Below are positions 18,043 through 27,346 of a stretch of 64,000 bases of DNA, in pieces (position 1 is the first letter of the stretch; each line of letters begins with the position of its first letter). The stretch comes from Planctomycetota bacterium. Lineage in GTDB: Bacteria > Planctomycetota > UBA1135. The DNA lies in NCBI GenBank assembly GCA_004295085.1, contig SHNF01000018.1:62001-126000 (forward strand). The letters are read 5' to 3'. The notes beneath the pieces are model-generated. The model did no database searches. It saw only the letters and a program-made list of their open reading frames with translations, and was not told where the DNA came from. A program made the position numbers and the translations under genes.

Positions 18043-21000
18043 TCAGGGTGCGAGGGGGCGGCCGTCGGCGTCGATGTCGCGGTCCACGGCCAGCAGCCGC
18101 GGGGGCACTTTCTCCCCGGACGCCGCGCGGCGCACCAGGCCGAGCGCGGCGCTGGTGAGCTGCGCCAGCACCTCGTCGATCATCTCGGTGGCGACGCCGT
18201 AGAACAGGAAGTTCACGGGCCGGCCGCCGGCGATGAGGACCACCTCGCGCTGGCGGTCGGGCAGGGTGAACTGGAAGCGCTGGCCGTAGACGCGGCCGGT
18301 GACGGCGTCGTACACGTCCGTCACCGCGATCTGCACGCGCCGGCCCTGGATCTCCGGCGCCGGGGCGCGCAGCAGGCGGTCGATCCACTCGGCCAGGGCG
18401 CTGAACTCCTCGGTCTTGGTCGAGCCGCTGGCCAGGATCAGGCGCGGCCGTTCCCCGTGCAGCAGCCAGTCCTCGAGGTCGACGCCTTCGAGCAGGGACT
18501 TGCCGACGACGCCGAAGATCATGTCCAGCGCGCGGCGCCGGTCCAGCGGCAGGTCGCGCCAGGCGCGCGTCTCGGCCGGAGCCGGCGCGTCCACGCGCAG
18601 GTCCACGCCGCTGAGCTGGGCCGCCGAATCCAGCAGCCGCCCGCGCAGGTCGCGCATCAGGAAGCTGCCGATGGAGCCGCGGCTGCCGAGCACCACGCAG
18701 TTGCGCCGGCTCAGGATGCCGCCGGCGCCGGACAGCACGTTCTCCACCGCGTTGAGGATGGAGAGCGCCACTTCGCGCGATTCGGCCTGCGTCTTGTGCC
18801 GCGAGACGGCGATGCTGAACGCCGGGTAGGCCAGGCGTCCCAGGGCGCGCTCGACTTCGTCCAGGCGGTTGAAGCCGTTGCGCGTGTGCTCCACGGTGCC
18901 GAGCAGCACGCGGTCCAGCACGTCGCGCAGCAGCCGGACGTCGGCCCAGTCCGGATCCACTGGCGCCATCAGCTCGCGTACGGTCCTCCCCTCCAGGCAG
19001 GCGCGGTTTAGGGCCGGCGCCAGGTAGCCGCCGTCCTCGATCAGGAGCACGCGCGTCCCCTCCTTCTCGGCGCGGGCCACCAGGCGCAGGAACTCGACCA
19101 GCCCGGCGGCCTGCATCGCCTCGTAGAAGCGGCCGCGGCGGCGGCGCAAGGCCTGCGCCAGCTCCTTCTCGTTGGCCAGGGACGAGAACTGCGTGCTCAG
19201 CCGGTAGTGCCCTTCGACGCTCTCCGCGTCGGGCACGTTGCTCAGGCTGAGGCTGCGGAACTCGGCGGCGGGCAGGTCCAGCAGCGGCCCCAGGTAGCTG
19301 CCCGGGGTCTCGCCGGCGTAGCTCACGAACAAGGTCTCGAGGTCGCGGCAGCCGAGCCGGCGCAGCGCGGCGACCAGGCCCAGCACCTCGGCGGTGATGT
19401 GGTGGACCAGGAACAGCTTCACGCCCGCGAGCGGCCGCGTCCCGGCTGCGGCCACCACGCGCGACAGCGCCGGCATCCGCTCCAGGAACGCCTCCACGTC
19501 CAGGCGCTCGCGCCGCCGCCCCAGGCTGATGTTCAGCTCGCGCCCCAGCTGCGCCAGGTCCAGGTACACGCTGACGTCGCGCACGACCACGCGCACGACG
19601 GCGCGCCCGTCCAGGAGCTCCCGGATGCCGCGGTCCTCCAGCGCCAGCAGCACGCGCTTGAACAGGTGGTCCAGCTCGGCGGGATCGCCCTCGACCAGCA
19701 TCGGCACGAAGTCGTCGCTCCAGCTGATGACGGCGCGCTCGATGCCGCCCAGCCCGGCCTTGCCGAACTGGGTGAACAGGTGGCTGTGCGCCTTGCGGCT
19801 CTCCACGAAGGCGCGCCGGCCGCGCTCGGCCTCGCGCCGGGCGCCGTCGCGCCAGGTCTGGGCGATGCGCGTGCTCCCGGCGATGAAGGTGCGCGCGCCC
19901 AGGTCGGCCACCGGCACGTGCCGCACCGAGCTCAGGTCCAGGCGCCGCCCGCGCGGATCCTCGATGGTGATGCGCAGGAAGCAGCGCCGCTGCTCCTTGC
20001 TCGAGACCACGCGCTCCAGCACGAAGCGCGTGTCCAGCGGCCCCGCCGGCGCGGGCAGCGTGAAGTCGAACACCAGCGCCGCCGGCTCCGCCGCGAACAA
20101 GGCGTTGCGGTACTGCGCGCGCTGCAGCGTCCCGAACAGCACGCGCAGGTGGTCCTGGAACAGCTCCGGACTGGCGGCGATGGAGCCCAGCACCTCGTGC
20201 TCGGCCACCACCTTCACCAGCGACACGCCCAGATGGTGCAGCAGCTCCGGGTTCTCGCGCGGATGCACCGGCCGCTCCACGCTGATGTCCACGCGGTCGG
20301 CGTCGGCCTGGTCGACCACCAGGTCGCCGAGCGCGCGCGACAGCACCGACAGCCCGTGGAACAGCGGGAGCTCGGTCAGGTCCAGGGTCCAGGTGCCCGC
20401 GTGCAGCTCGCAGGCCGGACCCAGCGTGGTCTGGAAGCGCGTGGCGGGCTGCGCCTCGCCTTCTGCCTGCTCGACCACCGCCTTGATGCATTCCGGCGAC
20501 TTCGCAGTCACGAACGCCTCATTCATCTTTCCCGCGTCGAAGTGGTGCGACACCATCCGCTCGCCCAGCCGGTCCATGCCCGGCACGTGCACCAGCAGAT
20601 CCAGCGCCGCATGAAAATCGCCGCAGCGGCTGCTGGTGAGCCGCAGCCCGCGGCTGCGGATCGCCTCCAGCAGCACCGACGGCGCGCCGCCGCCGGCCTC
20701 CGTGACCAGGATCTCGCCCCGCGGACGCACCAGAGCCACCTGACGCCCTTCCACAGGTCGCAGCACCTCGTCCACCTGCTCGGTGCGATCCACCACGGCC
20801 ACGTCGGCGCGTGGCAGGGTGCCCAGCGGCTTCTTCTCCACCTGCGCCAGCAATTCGGCGGCAGAAGACCCGCGCAGCACCTGCGCCTTCTCCGCGAGCC
20901 ACTTCGGCGGCGCGCCGCGCGCCAGCCAGGCCACCACCGGCTTGCCGCGGAACCGGGCCAGGGCGTCCGCTTCCAACCGCCCGATCCCGACCTCGTCCAC

Positions 21001-21900
21001 GACCAGCTCGGTCAGGTGCCGCAATCCAACCGCCGGCCGCCCGTGCGTCGACTTGAGATGGACCTCGCGCTTCGCCAGCCGCACCGCCAGCTCCAGTCCC
21101 TGTGGATTCCCTGTCGTGTCGATCACGACCTCCGCCAAGCCATCGGGCAGGGCCGCACCGTCGCCTTCGGCGAGAACGGCCTCGTCAGCGCCCAAGGCGC
21201 CCGCCATTTCGAGCAGCTCGCGGTGCCGCGCGATCGCGATCAGCGTGAACGGCCGCTGGTGGCGCTCCCGCCACGCTGCGGCGGCGGCCACGACCAGCAT
21301 CCCGAGCCGCCGCGGCCCCAGCACGGCGATGCGGTCGCCCGGCTTCGGCGCCACTGTCTGCACGGCGTGCAGGGCCGCCGCCAGCGGCTCGGTCAGCACC
21401 GCGGTGCGGTCCGGAATCGAATCCGGCACCGGAATCGCCGCGTGCACCGGAGCCAGGACCCAGGGTCCGAAGCCGCCGGGTAGCCGGTCGATCCCGAGCA
21501 CCGTCCGCTCGGGACAGTGCGTCGGCAGGCCGGCGGCGCAGAAGGGGCAGTCGCTGGCCACGCCGCGCGCCTGGTGCGAGGCGTTGATCTCCACCACGTA
21601 GCGCTGCCCCTCCTCGTCGACCGCCAGCACCTCGTGGCCGGTGGTCTGTGGCAGCGGGAATGGCAGGAAGGCCCGCGCAATATCGGTGGAGCAGATCCCG
21701 CATTCCTTCACGCGCAGCAGCCGGTAGCCGGGCCCGAGCTGCAACTGCGGTCTCCCGTCCCGCAGCACGCTCCAGCCGCGCTCCATCGTCCCTTCGAACC
21801 GGAACCGCGCCACGCGGAAGCTTCCGTCCGCGTGGTATTCCGGCGCGGTGAATTCGACTTCGGTCCGGTTTTCGGTGTTCGCCAAGCCGCTCTTCGACAC
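18043..21900 (-). CDS. Fusion of zinc-type alcohol dehydrogenase (MDR) with an S-adenosylhomocysteine-hydrolase-like region
   Basis: A 1285-residue cytoplasmic protein from a GTG at 21900 with GAGGG nine bases upstream. Residues ~40-465 are a medium-chain dehydrogenase: CGICSTD and GHE supply the catalytic zinc site, DCPFCAAGLPTHC a structural zinc cluster with three visible Cys, and VLGPRRLG a degenerate nucleotide-binding loop. Residues ~470-820 match nothing I know. Residues ~820-1110 resemble SAH hydrolase in motif order: HHITAEVLGL (about 826), VLLIEDGGYL (about 953), VEHTRNGFNRL (about 1003) and VVLGSRGSIG (about 1070) stand where that family has HMT, DDGGD, EETTTG and GYGDVG. Key SAH-hydrolase residues look altered, so true hydrolase activity is doubtful. 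Possibly an NAD-dependent oxidoreductase acting on an unusual nucleoside or sugar; this is speculation. Confidence 0.85.
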   Translation of the reverse strand: MSKSGLANTENRTEVEFTAPEYHADGSFRVARFRFEGTMERGWSVLRDGRPQLQLGPGYRLLRVKECGICSTDIARAFLPFPLPQTTGHEVLAVDEEGQRYVVEINASHQARGVASDCPFCAAGLPTHCPERTVLGIDRLPGGFGPWVLAPVHAAIPVPDSIPDRTAVLTEPLAAALHAVQTVAPKPGDRIAVLGPRRLGMLVVAAAAAWRERHQRPFTLIAIARHRELLEMAGALGADEAVLAEGDGAALPDGLAEVVIDTTGNPQGLELAVRLAKREVHLKSTHGRPAVGLRHLTELVVDEVGIGRLEADALARFRGKPVVAWLARGAPPKWLAEKAQVLRGSSAAELLAQVEKKPLGTLPRADVAVVDRTEQVDEVLRPVEGRQVALVRPRGEILVTEAGGGAPSVLLEAIRSRGLRLTSSRCGDFHAALDLLVHVPGMDRLGERMVSHHFDAGKMNEAFVTAKSPECIKAVVEQAEGEAQPATRFQTTLGPACELHAGTWTLDLTELPLFHGLSVLSRALGDLVVDQADADRVDISVERPVHPRENPELLHHLGVSLVKVVAEHEVLGSIAASPELFQDHLRVLFGTLQRAQYRNALFAAEPAALVFDFTLPAPAGPLDTRFVLERVVSSKEQRRCFLRITIEDPRGRRLDLSSVRHVPVADLGARTFIAGSTRIAQTWRDGARREAERGRRAFVESRKAHSHLFTQFGKAGLGGIERAVISWSDDFVPMLVEGDPAELDHLFKRVLLALEDRGIRELLDGRAVVRVVVRDVSVYLDLAQLGRELNISLGRRRERLDVEAFLERMPALSRVVAAAGTRPLAGVKLFLVHHITAEVLGLVAALRRLGCRDLETLFVSYAGETPGSYLGPLLDLPAAEFRSLSLSNVPDAESVEGHYRLSTQFSSLANEKELAQALRRRRGRFYEAMQAAGLVEFLRLVARAEKEGTRVLLIEDGGYLAPALNRACLEGRTVRELMAPVDPDWADVRLLRDVLDRVLLGTVEHTRNGFNRLDEVERALGRLAYPAFSIAVSRHKTQAESREVALSILNAVENVLSGAGGILSRRNCVVLGSRGSIGSFLMRDLRGRLLDSAAQLSGVDLRVDAPAPAETRAWRDLPLDRRRALDMIFGVVGKSLLEGVDLEDWLLHGERPRLILASGSTKTEEFSALAEWIDRLLRAPAPEIQGRRVQIAVTDVYDAVTGRVYGQRFQFTLPDRQREVVLIAGGRPVNFLFYGVATEMIDEVLAQLTSAALGLVRRAASGEKVPPRLLAVDRDIDADGRPLAP

Positions 21901-21950
21901 CCGGGATGCCCTCGTTTTGGGGTGAATATCTTAGCGAGGAGCGGAATCCA

Positions 21951-24179
21951 TCACTCCAGGACCACTTCCTGGACGGTGGCGGCTTCCAGCAGGAGCGTCC
22001 GTCGCGCAAGGTACTCGCGTTCGTTGCGCAGGGTCAGCGTGACTTCACCGGCGGGCAGGACGAAGTCCACGCTGCCGCCCGGAGCGATCGGCTTCCAATC
22101 CAGGAAGCCGAAGTCGGCTGCGGCGGAGCAGCTCATGCCGTCGAAGCCGCGTGAAGTCCGCACATGGACGCGCGCGGCCGGCTGCAGGGTCAAGACCAGT
22201 CCTTCGACGTTCTTGCCTTCGGTCACCTGGACTCCAGGCAGCATGGCGATCGCGTCGGCGCTCACGGCGTAGATCAGGTAGTGGTTCGCCTCCAGGCCCT
22301 GGAAGGCGAAGAAGCCGGAGGGATCCGTGGTCGTGGATAGCCGCCTGGCGTTCTGGCTGAGCGCAATGACTTCAACTCCCGCGGCCGGTGCGGTGCGCTG
22401 GAAGACGCTGCCTTGGACCGCCGTGCCACGCGTCAGGCGCAGGACGATTCCTTCGGCGCCGGCTTCCGCCATTATCGGCTCCGAGCTCCTCAGTCGCATT
22501 GCCGGCTCCAGCATGCCTTGTGGCAGGAAGCACTGGACCTGGTGCGGGCCCGGCCACAGCGGGCCGAGCGCAAAACGGCCGTCATCGTCGCTATTCGTCA
22601 TCACGAAGCCGGCGCCGGGCATCGGCATCGCGACCACGGGAAAGCCGGCGACCGGCGCCCCGTTGGGGTCCACCAGAGTGCCACGGATGAAGAGGCCTCG
22701 CGCAACCCTCACCGTGACCTCCAGCTCGGCCTCCGTGCCGGTCACGCGCACCGGCACACCAGTCGGGCTCACCTCCGACTCCGCAATGAAACCTCCGGGT
22801 CCGGCCACACCACTGGAGACGCCGACCAGGTAGTTGCCGCGACTGACATCGACGAAGGAGAAGGTGCCATTCTCATCCGACGTGGTCATGCGCGTGCCAC
22901 CGGGCATGGCCGAAACGACGTAGTGCAGGATGTCGGCGGTCATGTCCAGCGACAGGAAGCCGTCCTCGCTCACCAATGACACGGAGGTATTTCGGACGGG
23001 AACACCCTCCTGGTCCAAGATCCGGCCCCGGATGCGCGCGAGTGCAACTGCGGAATAGTCCAGACGCCGCTCTTCGCCGGGGGCCAGCACGACTGCTTCC
23101 TCGAGCTTGCGCACGTCGCCAGGCCATGCGAATTGCAGATGGAGCGGCACTGCGGCGGGCAGCGCATCCAGGCGGAAATCCCCGCCGGACGTGGTCGTGG
23201 ACCACTCCACTGGCAGGTGAGAGGCTAGCCAACCGGCCTTCCAGCCCAAGCTCTCGGCGTCGGCACTGGCGGTGACCAGGATGCCATCGGCGGGCGCGCC
23301 GTCCGGGCCGGTCACGCCACCGAAGACGGTACCCGTAGCGAGCAGGCGCACTTCCTGACTCTGTTCGGCCGTCGCGTGTCCGGGAGCGACCGGCACGAAC
23401 TGCAGCCCGAAACCCGGTTCGGAGATCTGCAGGTGCGGCGTGGTCCAGGAGCGCGTTGTCAGGTGGATGAAGCCGTTCGCATCGGTGACACTGGCCACCG
23501 TCGCATCGCCATCCTCGAACAAGGACGCTCGAGCGCCTGCGAGCGGGCGGCCATCCGCGTCCGCGACGACGCGCGCCCAGAACTCGAGGTCCTGGCCTAC
23601 GGGCAAGCGGATCGTCATGGTGCGCTGCTCGCCCTCGCCCAGCGTCGGTACCGGAACGCGGCGCAGACGTCCGATGGTCTCTGGATCCGGGCCGTAGACA
23701 TCGAAGCTGAGCTCCAGGTTTGCCGGGACTTCCACGCTCGCGCGGCCGTGTTCATCCGTCGCCAGCTCCAGGGAGCTGGTCCATTTCGCCACGCGGTCCC
23801 AGGCGACCAGAAACCCGTCGCGACCCTGATATGCATATGGATCATCATCGATCCAAGCGGCGAAAGCAGACCACTGCCGGCGGTCTGTCGGCTCATTCAG
23901 GCGGATTCGGGCTGCGGCAACGGGCGATGCGTCGGTCTGCCGGACTACTTCGAATCGGAGGGTGGCAGTGGGGAGCTTGCGGATGGCTTCTGCCGGCGCC
24001 TCCTCCCGCCAGGAAGGAGCCTCGGGCAGAGCAGCGGGGACGGCGGGTGGCTGCGGGCTCGTGCTGGGCCCCGGAGACCCGGAAGTGGCTTCCGGGCTGC
24101 GCCCTAGGTAAAGGGCCAGCCCGCCCAGGGCGAGCAGCCCCAGTCCTGCTGCGAACGCGGCTCCGTGGATCGCCCGCAT
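21951..24179 (-). CDS. Membrane-anchored protein with tandem carboxypeptidase-regulatory-like (CNA-B/Ig-like) domains
   Basis: A 742-residue protein. The start at 24179 is preferred because AGGA lies 10 bases upstream and it directly precedes a single membrane anchor (FAAGLGLLALGGLALYLG); an ATG at 24209 is the alternative. A Pro/Ser/Ala-rich linker follows, then at least six beta-sandwich domains of ~80 residues with the pattern GxVxDxxGxPVxGxxV...TDxxGxFxFxxLxxGxY, as in carboxypeptidase regulatory-like domains. There is no enzyme domain. A related partial gene lies at the right edge of the window. Base composition is somewhat less GC-rich than neighbours. Probably an extracytoplasmic binding or scaffold protein. 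Confidence 0.8.
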   Translation of the reverse strand: MRAIHGAAFAAGLGLLALGGLALYLGRSPEATSGSPGPSTSPQPPAVPAALPEAPSWREEAPAEAIRKLPTATLRFEVVRQTDASPVAAARIRLNEPTDRRQWSAFAAWIDDDPYAYQGRDGFLVAWDRVAKWTSSLELATDEHGRASVEVPANLELSFDVYGPDPETIGRLRRVPVPTLGEGEQRTMTIRLPVGQDLEFWARVVADADGRPLAGARASLFEDGDATVASVTDANGFIHLTTRSWTTPHLQISEPGFGLQFVPVAPGHATAEQSQEVRLLATGTVFGGVTGPDGAPADGILVTASADAESLGWKAGWLASHLPVEWSTTTSGGDFRLDALPAAVPLHLQFAWPGDVRKLEEAVVLAPGEERRLDYSAVALARIRGRILDQEGVPVRNTSVSLVSEDGFLSLDMTADILHYVVSAMPGGTRMTTSDENGTFSFVDVSRGNYLVGVSSGVAGPGGFIAESEVSPTGVPVRVTGTEAELEVTVRVARGLFIRGTLVDPNGAPVAGFPVVAMPMPGAGFVMTNSDDDGRFALGPLWPGPHQVQCFLPQGMLEPAMRLRSSEPIMAEAGAEGIVLRLTRGTAVQGSVFQRTAPAAGVEVIALSQNARRLSTTTDPSGFFAFQGLEANHYLIYAVSADAIAMLPGVQVTEGKNVEGLVLTLQPAARVHVRTSRGFDGMSCSAAADFGFLDWKPIAPGGSVDFVLPAGEVTLTLRNEREYLARRTLLLEAATVQEVVLE

Positions 24180-24238
24180 GCCGTGGCTATCCTGCTCGTG
24201 CGGCATCATAGACCGCAGCGAACGCAGAATAGGGCGGC

Positions 24239-26032
24239 ATGGAGGCCTCCGCCGCCGCACTTGCCTGGATGATGGTCGCCGTCGTCAGTTTCGATGCCCA
24301 GGAAGCGGCCGCGCCGCCGGATGTAGTCGATCACGGGCGCTCCGACTACGTGTTGGTCGTGGCGGAGGAAGCCGGTCCTGCCACCCGCTACGCCGCGGGG
24401 GAGCTGCAGCGGTGGCTGAAGGAGATGACGGGCGCCGAGCTGCCGATCGTGGCCGACACCGAGCCGCCGCGGCCGCACGAGATCCTGGTCGGGCCGTCGA
24501 AGCGGCTCTACGACTATGGCATCGCGTTGCGGCTCGGTCCGCTGGGGCAGGAAGGCTATGTGCTGCGGACGGTGGGGGAGCGGCTGCTGGTGGCCGGCGG
24601 CGAGCCGCGCGGCACTTTGTACGCGGTGTATGGCTTGCTGGGGGATCATCTGGGCTGCCGCTGGTTCACGCCGGAGGTGAGCCGGATCCCCAGGACGGAG
24701 CGGCTGCCGCTGCCGCAGCTCGACGAGAGCCGCATCCCGGCGCTCGAGTACCGCGACGTCTTCATCCACGAGTGCCACGACGGCGACTGGGCGGCGCGCA
24801 ACCGCCTGAACTCGTCGCACGCGCGGCTGGAGGCGCGACACGGCGGCCGGGTGGAGTACGCGGGATTCGTGCACACCTTCAACGACCTGGTGCCGGTCGA
24901 GAAGTACTTCGAGACCCATCCGGAGTACTTCTCCGAGATCGACGGCAAGCGCGAGCGCGAGCAGACCCAGCTCTGCTGCACCAACGAGGAGGTGGTCCGG
25001 ATCGTGACCGAGGAGGTACGCCGCCGCATGCGCGAGCATCCGGAGGCCATGGTCTTCTCGGTGTCGCAGAACGACTGGTTCCGCTACTGCCAATGCGGCC
25101 CCTGCGCCGCGCTCGCGGCGGCGGAGGGGTCACAGATGGCGCCGGTGCTGCAGCTCGTCAACCGGGTCGCGGAGGCGGTGGAGGAGGAGTTCCCGGACAA
25201 GGCCGTGGACACGCTGGCGTACCAGTGGACGCGGCGCCCGCCGAAGACGCTGCGGCCGCGGCGCAACGTGATCGTGCGCCTGTGCAGCATCGAGTGCTGC
25301 TTCGCGCATCCCCTGGCGAGCTGCGACAGCCCGCAGAATCAGGCTTTCGTGGCCGATCTCGAGGGTTGGGCGCTCATCTGCGACCGGCTCTGGGTCTGGG
25401 ACTACGTGACCGATTTCGCGCACTACCTGCGGCCTTTCCCCAACCTCCGGGTGCTGGACGCCAACATCCGGCTGCTGGCCGAGAATCACGTCACCGGCAT
25501 CTTCGAGGAGGGGAACTACAGCTCGCCGCAGGGGGAGTTCCAGGCCCTCCGCGGCTACGTGCTGGCCCGCTGCCTGTGGGACCCGGCCTGCAACGCCCTG
25601 GAGGCCCGCGACGAGTTCCTGGCCGCCGTCTACGGGCCCGCTGCCGGGCCGATCCGGCGCTACCTGGAGCTCCTGCATTTCGGCGCCGCCAGCCAGCACC
25701 TCGGCATCTACGACGGTGTGGACGCGCCCTACCTTGGCCAGGATTGGCAGGACGCGGCCGACAAGCTGTTCGACGCCGCCGAGACCGCCGCCGCCGGCGC
25801 TCCGGAGCTGCTGGCGCGCGTGCGCGCGGCGCGCCTGCCCGTGGACTACGTCGCCGTCGAGCGCGCCCGCGCCGGCGGAGCGGCGGCGGACGCGGCCCTG
25901 GCGCAGCGGGTGCGGCGCTTCTTCGCCGGCGCCAGGGAATGCGGGCTCACCGCGGTGGCGGAGTGGAACGGCGCGCTGGAGGCCTACGAGCAGCGCGTGC
26001 GCGCGATCCCCGGTCTCGCCCGCGATCGCTGA
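24239..26032 (+). CDS. DUF4838 domain protein, probable extracellular glycan-active protein
   Basis: A 597-residue protein with an N-terminal hydrophobic segment (ALAWMMVAVVSF) as signal peptide. Residues ~40-150 resemble the non-catalytic domain of glycoside hydrolase families 20/67 (TRYAAGELQRWLKEMTG...ILVG...GTLYAVYGLL). From ~190 the DUF4838 TIM-barrel region follows, with VFSVSQNDWFRYCQC and LWVWDYVTDF segments. The C-terminal ~150 residues are helical. Proteins of this type occur in carbohydrate-degradation loci of Planctomycetes and Bacteroidetes, but no activity has been assigned to my knowledge. Divergent from the regulatory-like gene and convergent with the degenerate protease gene. 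Confidence 0.82.
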   Translation: MEASAAALAWMMVAVVSFDAQEAAAPPDVVDHGRSDYVLVVAEEAGPATRYAAGELQRWLKEMTGAELPIVADTEPPRPHEILVGPSKRLYDYGIALRLGPLGQEGYVLRTVGERLLVAGGEPRGTLYAVYGLLGDHLGCRWFTPEVSRIPRTERLPLPQLDESRIPALEYRDVFIHECHDGDWAARNRLNSSHARLEARHGGRVEYAGFVHTFNDLVPVEKYFETHPEYFSEIDGKREREQTQLCCTNEEVVRIVTEEVRRRMREHPEAMVFSVSQNDWFRYCQCGPCAALAAAEGSQMAPVLQLVNRVAEAVEEEFPDKAVDTLAYQWTRRPPKTLRPRRNVIVRLCSIECCFAHPLASCDSPQNQAFVADLEGWALICDRLWVWDYVTDFAHYLRPFPNLRVLDANIRLLAENHVTGIFEEGNYSSPQGEFQALRGYVLARCLWDPACNALEARDEFLAAVYGPAAGPIRRYLELLHFGAASQHLGIYDGVDAPYLGQDWQDAADKLFDAAETAAAGAPELLARVRAARLPVDYVAVERARAGGAAADAALAQRVRRFFAGARECGLTAVAEWNGALEAYEQRVRAIPGLARDR

Positions 26033-26053
26033 GCGCGGGCGCCGGGCCGCGCT
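26032..26053. terminator. Hairpin spanning two convergent stop codons
   Basis: AGCGCGG / CCGCGCT (26032-26038 and 26047-26053) with an 8-base loop; it overlaps the stop codons of both convergent genes and probably limits read-through in both directions. No T-run. Confidence 0.45.
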
Positions 26054-27272
26054 ACTTGCCGGGATAGGTCTTGAGCACGTACTCGGCCCACTGCCGGTCG
26101 AAGGCGTCGGCGTCGAGGCTCCAGGCCTGCTGCAGGGCCTCCTGCTGGCGCGCCAGCACCTGCTCCGGCGTGGGAGCGCAGGTGATTCCGGGATAGCTGC
26201 CCTTCATCATGTCCATGAAGGTGGCGAAGCCGGCGTCGCCGAGGCTCATCAGGTAGTCCACGCGCGACCACATCATCATGTGGTCGGCCAGCCTGCGCCC
26301 GTCGAAATCGGTCCAGGCGGTGAGCTCGGCAGCGCCGGGGTAGTAGTCGTTCTTGACGCGCCCGCGCACCTTGGGCGGCCAGTTCCAGGTGCTGCGGGTC
26401 TCGGCGGCCTCTTCGGTCACCGCGCTGAAGTTGTTGTAGGAGGGGTCCACGCGGCGGGCGTACCAGTGGGCCAGGCCTTCCTTCCACCAGATGGGCAGCT
26501 CCACGGTGTAGAACTTGTAGCCAGACACCAGGTTGTGGACCTGGTTGAACACGACGCTGCAGTGCAGCGCCGTATCGTTCTTGAGCGCTCCGTCGCCGTA
26601 CTCGGTGGAGATGGCCATCAGCAAGGTGCCGCTGTGGGGGAAGTTGTGGCGGCGGGAGCGGTCCTCCGGAGTCGCGGTGAAGCGGCCGAAGAACCGGCCC
26701 ACGGAGCTGGACTTCTCGAACAGCAGCAGGACGTACTTGCCGGGCTGCCCCAGGTACGGACCGTCCCCGCGGTACTCGCCGTTCACCAGCGTGCCCGGCC
26801 CCGCGGGGAAGTCGGCGTCGGTGCGGCCCAGGCGCCGCTGGAAGTCCGCGTACAGGTCCTCCAGGCGCCGCGCGTACAGGTGCAGGCGCAGCCAGGGATC
26901 GAGCTTGCGCTGCTCCGGGTCCACTTGCGGGAAGATCCGGCGCAGCTCGGCCAGCTCGAGGCGCAGCTTGTCCCGCTCCTTCTTGTCCTCGGCCACGTAG
27001 GCCGGCAGCGTGGAGCCGATGCGGAAGTGGGCGGTCTCGACCCAGAGGATCTCGATGTCGCCGAGCGCCTTCTCCACGTCGCGCGTGCCGAACTCGACGC
27101 GGGCGTCGTCCTTGGCCAGCGGGAAGGGGCCGTAGGACACGTATCCGGCCAGCTTCCGCAGCTCCGGCGCGTCCTCGCTGTAGGGATCCGGACGCCGCGC
27201 GGCGCCGTCCTTGGGCGCCTGGACGGCACCGGGGGCGGGCAGCGCAAGGAGCGCAAGGGCGAGGAGCGACAC
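26052..27272 (-). CDS. Secreted peptidase-MA-like protein with a degenerate zinc site
   Basis: A 406-residue protein; the GTG at 27272 is chosen because it begins the hydrophobic signal (SLLALALLALPAPGAVQA), though the Shine-Dalgarno is weak and the signal lacks basic residues. The C-terminal half has the layout of peptidase-MA (gluzincin) domains: a His-containing helix (SVVFNQVHNLV), then a WWKEGLAHWYARR helix. The usual HExxH is reduced to FNQVH, so first His and catalytic Glu are missing while the downstream EGLAHW Glu is kept. Residues ~75-160 are charged and helical. It is probably a non-catalytic binding protein. The upstream same-strand gene is separated by a hairpin. Confidence 0.78.
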   Translation of the reverse strand: MSLLALALLALPAPGAVQAPKDGAARRPDPYSEDAPELRKLAGYVSYGPFPLAKDDARVEFGTRDVEKALGDIEILWVETAHFRIGSTLPAYVAEDKKERDKLRLELAELRRIFPQVDPEQRKLDPWLRLHLYARRLEDLYADFQRRLGRTDADFPAGPGTLVNGEYRGDGPYLGQPGKYVLLLFEKSSSVGRFFGRFTATPEDRSRRHNFPHSGTLLMAISTEYGDGALKNDTALHCSVVFNQVHNLVSGYKFYTVELPIWWKEGLAHWYARRVDPSYNNFSAVTEEAAETRSTWNWPPKVRGRVKNDYYPGAAELTAWTDFDGRRLADHMMMWSRVDYLMSLGDAGFATFMDMMKGSYPGITCAPTPEQVLARQQEALQQAWSLDADAFDRQWAEYVLKTYPGK

Positions 27273-27301
27273 GGGATGCGGAGGTAGCCCGAGTTGAGGG
27301 T

Positions 27302-27330
27302 GGAGCTGCAGGAGGCGGTTCTGCAGCTCC
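27302..27330 (-). terminator. 10-bp perfect hairpin downstream of the TGA-interrupted gene
   Basis: GGAGCTGCAG / CTGCAGCTCC (27302-27311 and 27321-27330, 9-base loop), 17 bases after the stop of the gene ending at 27347. No T-run on the leftward strand. It lies 30 bases before the next gene's start, so it could alternatively act on that gene's leader. Confidence 0.5.
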
Positions 27331-27346
27331 CGTCCCGCCCCTTGTC

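Noticed and set aside
19207..21483. 758-codon open frame on the + strand opposite the fusion gene
   Set aside because: It is antisense to a gene with clear motifs and has the repetitive His/Gln/Arg/Ala bias typical of shadow frames in high-GC DNA.
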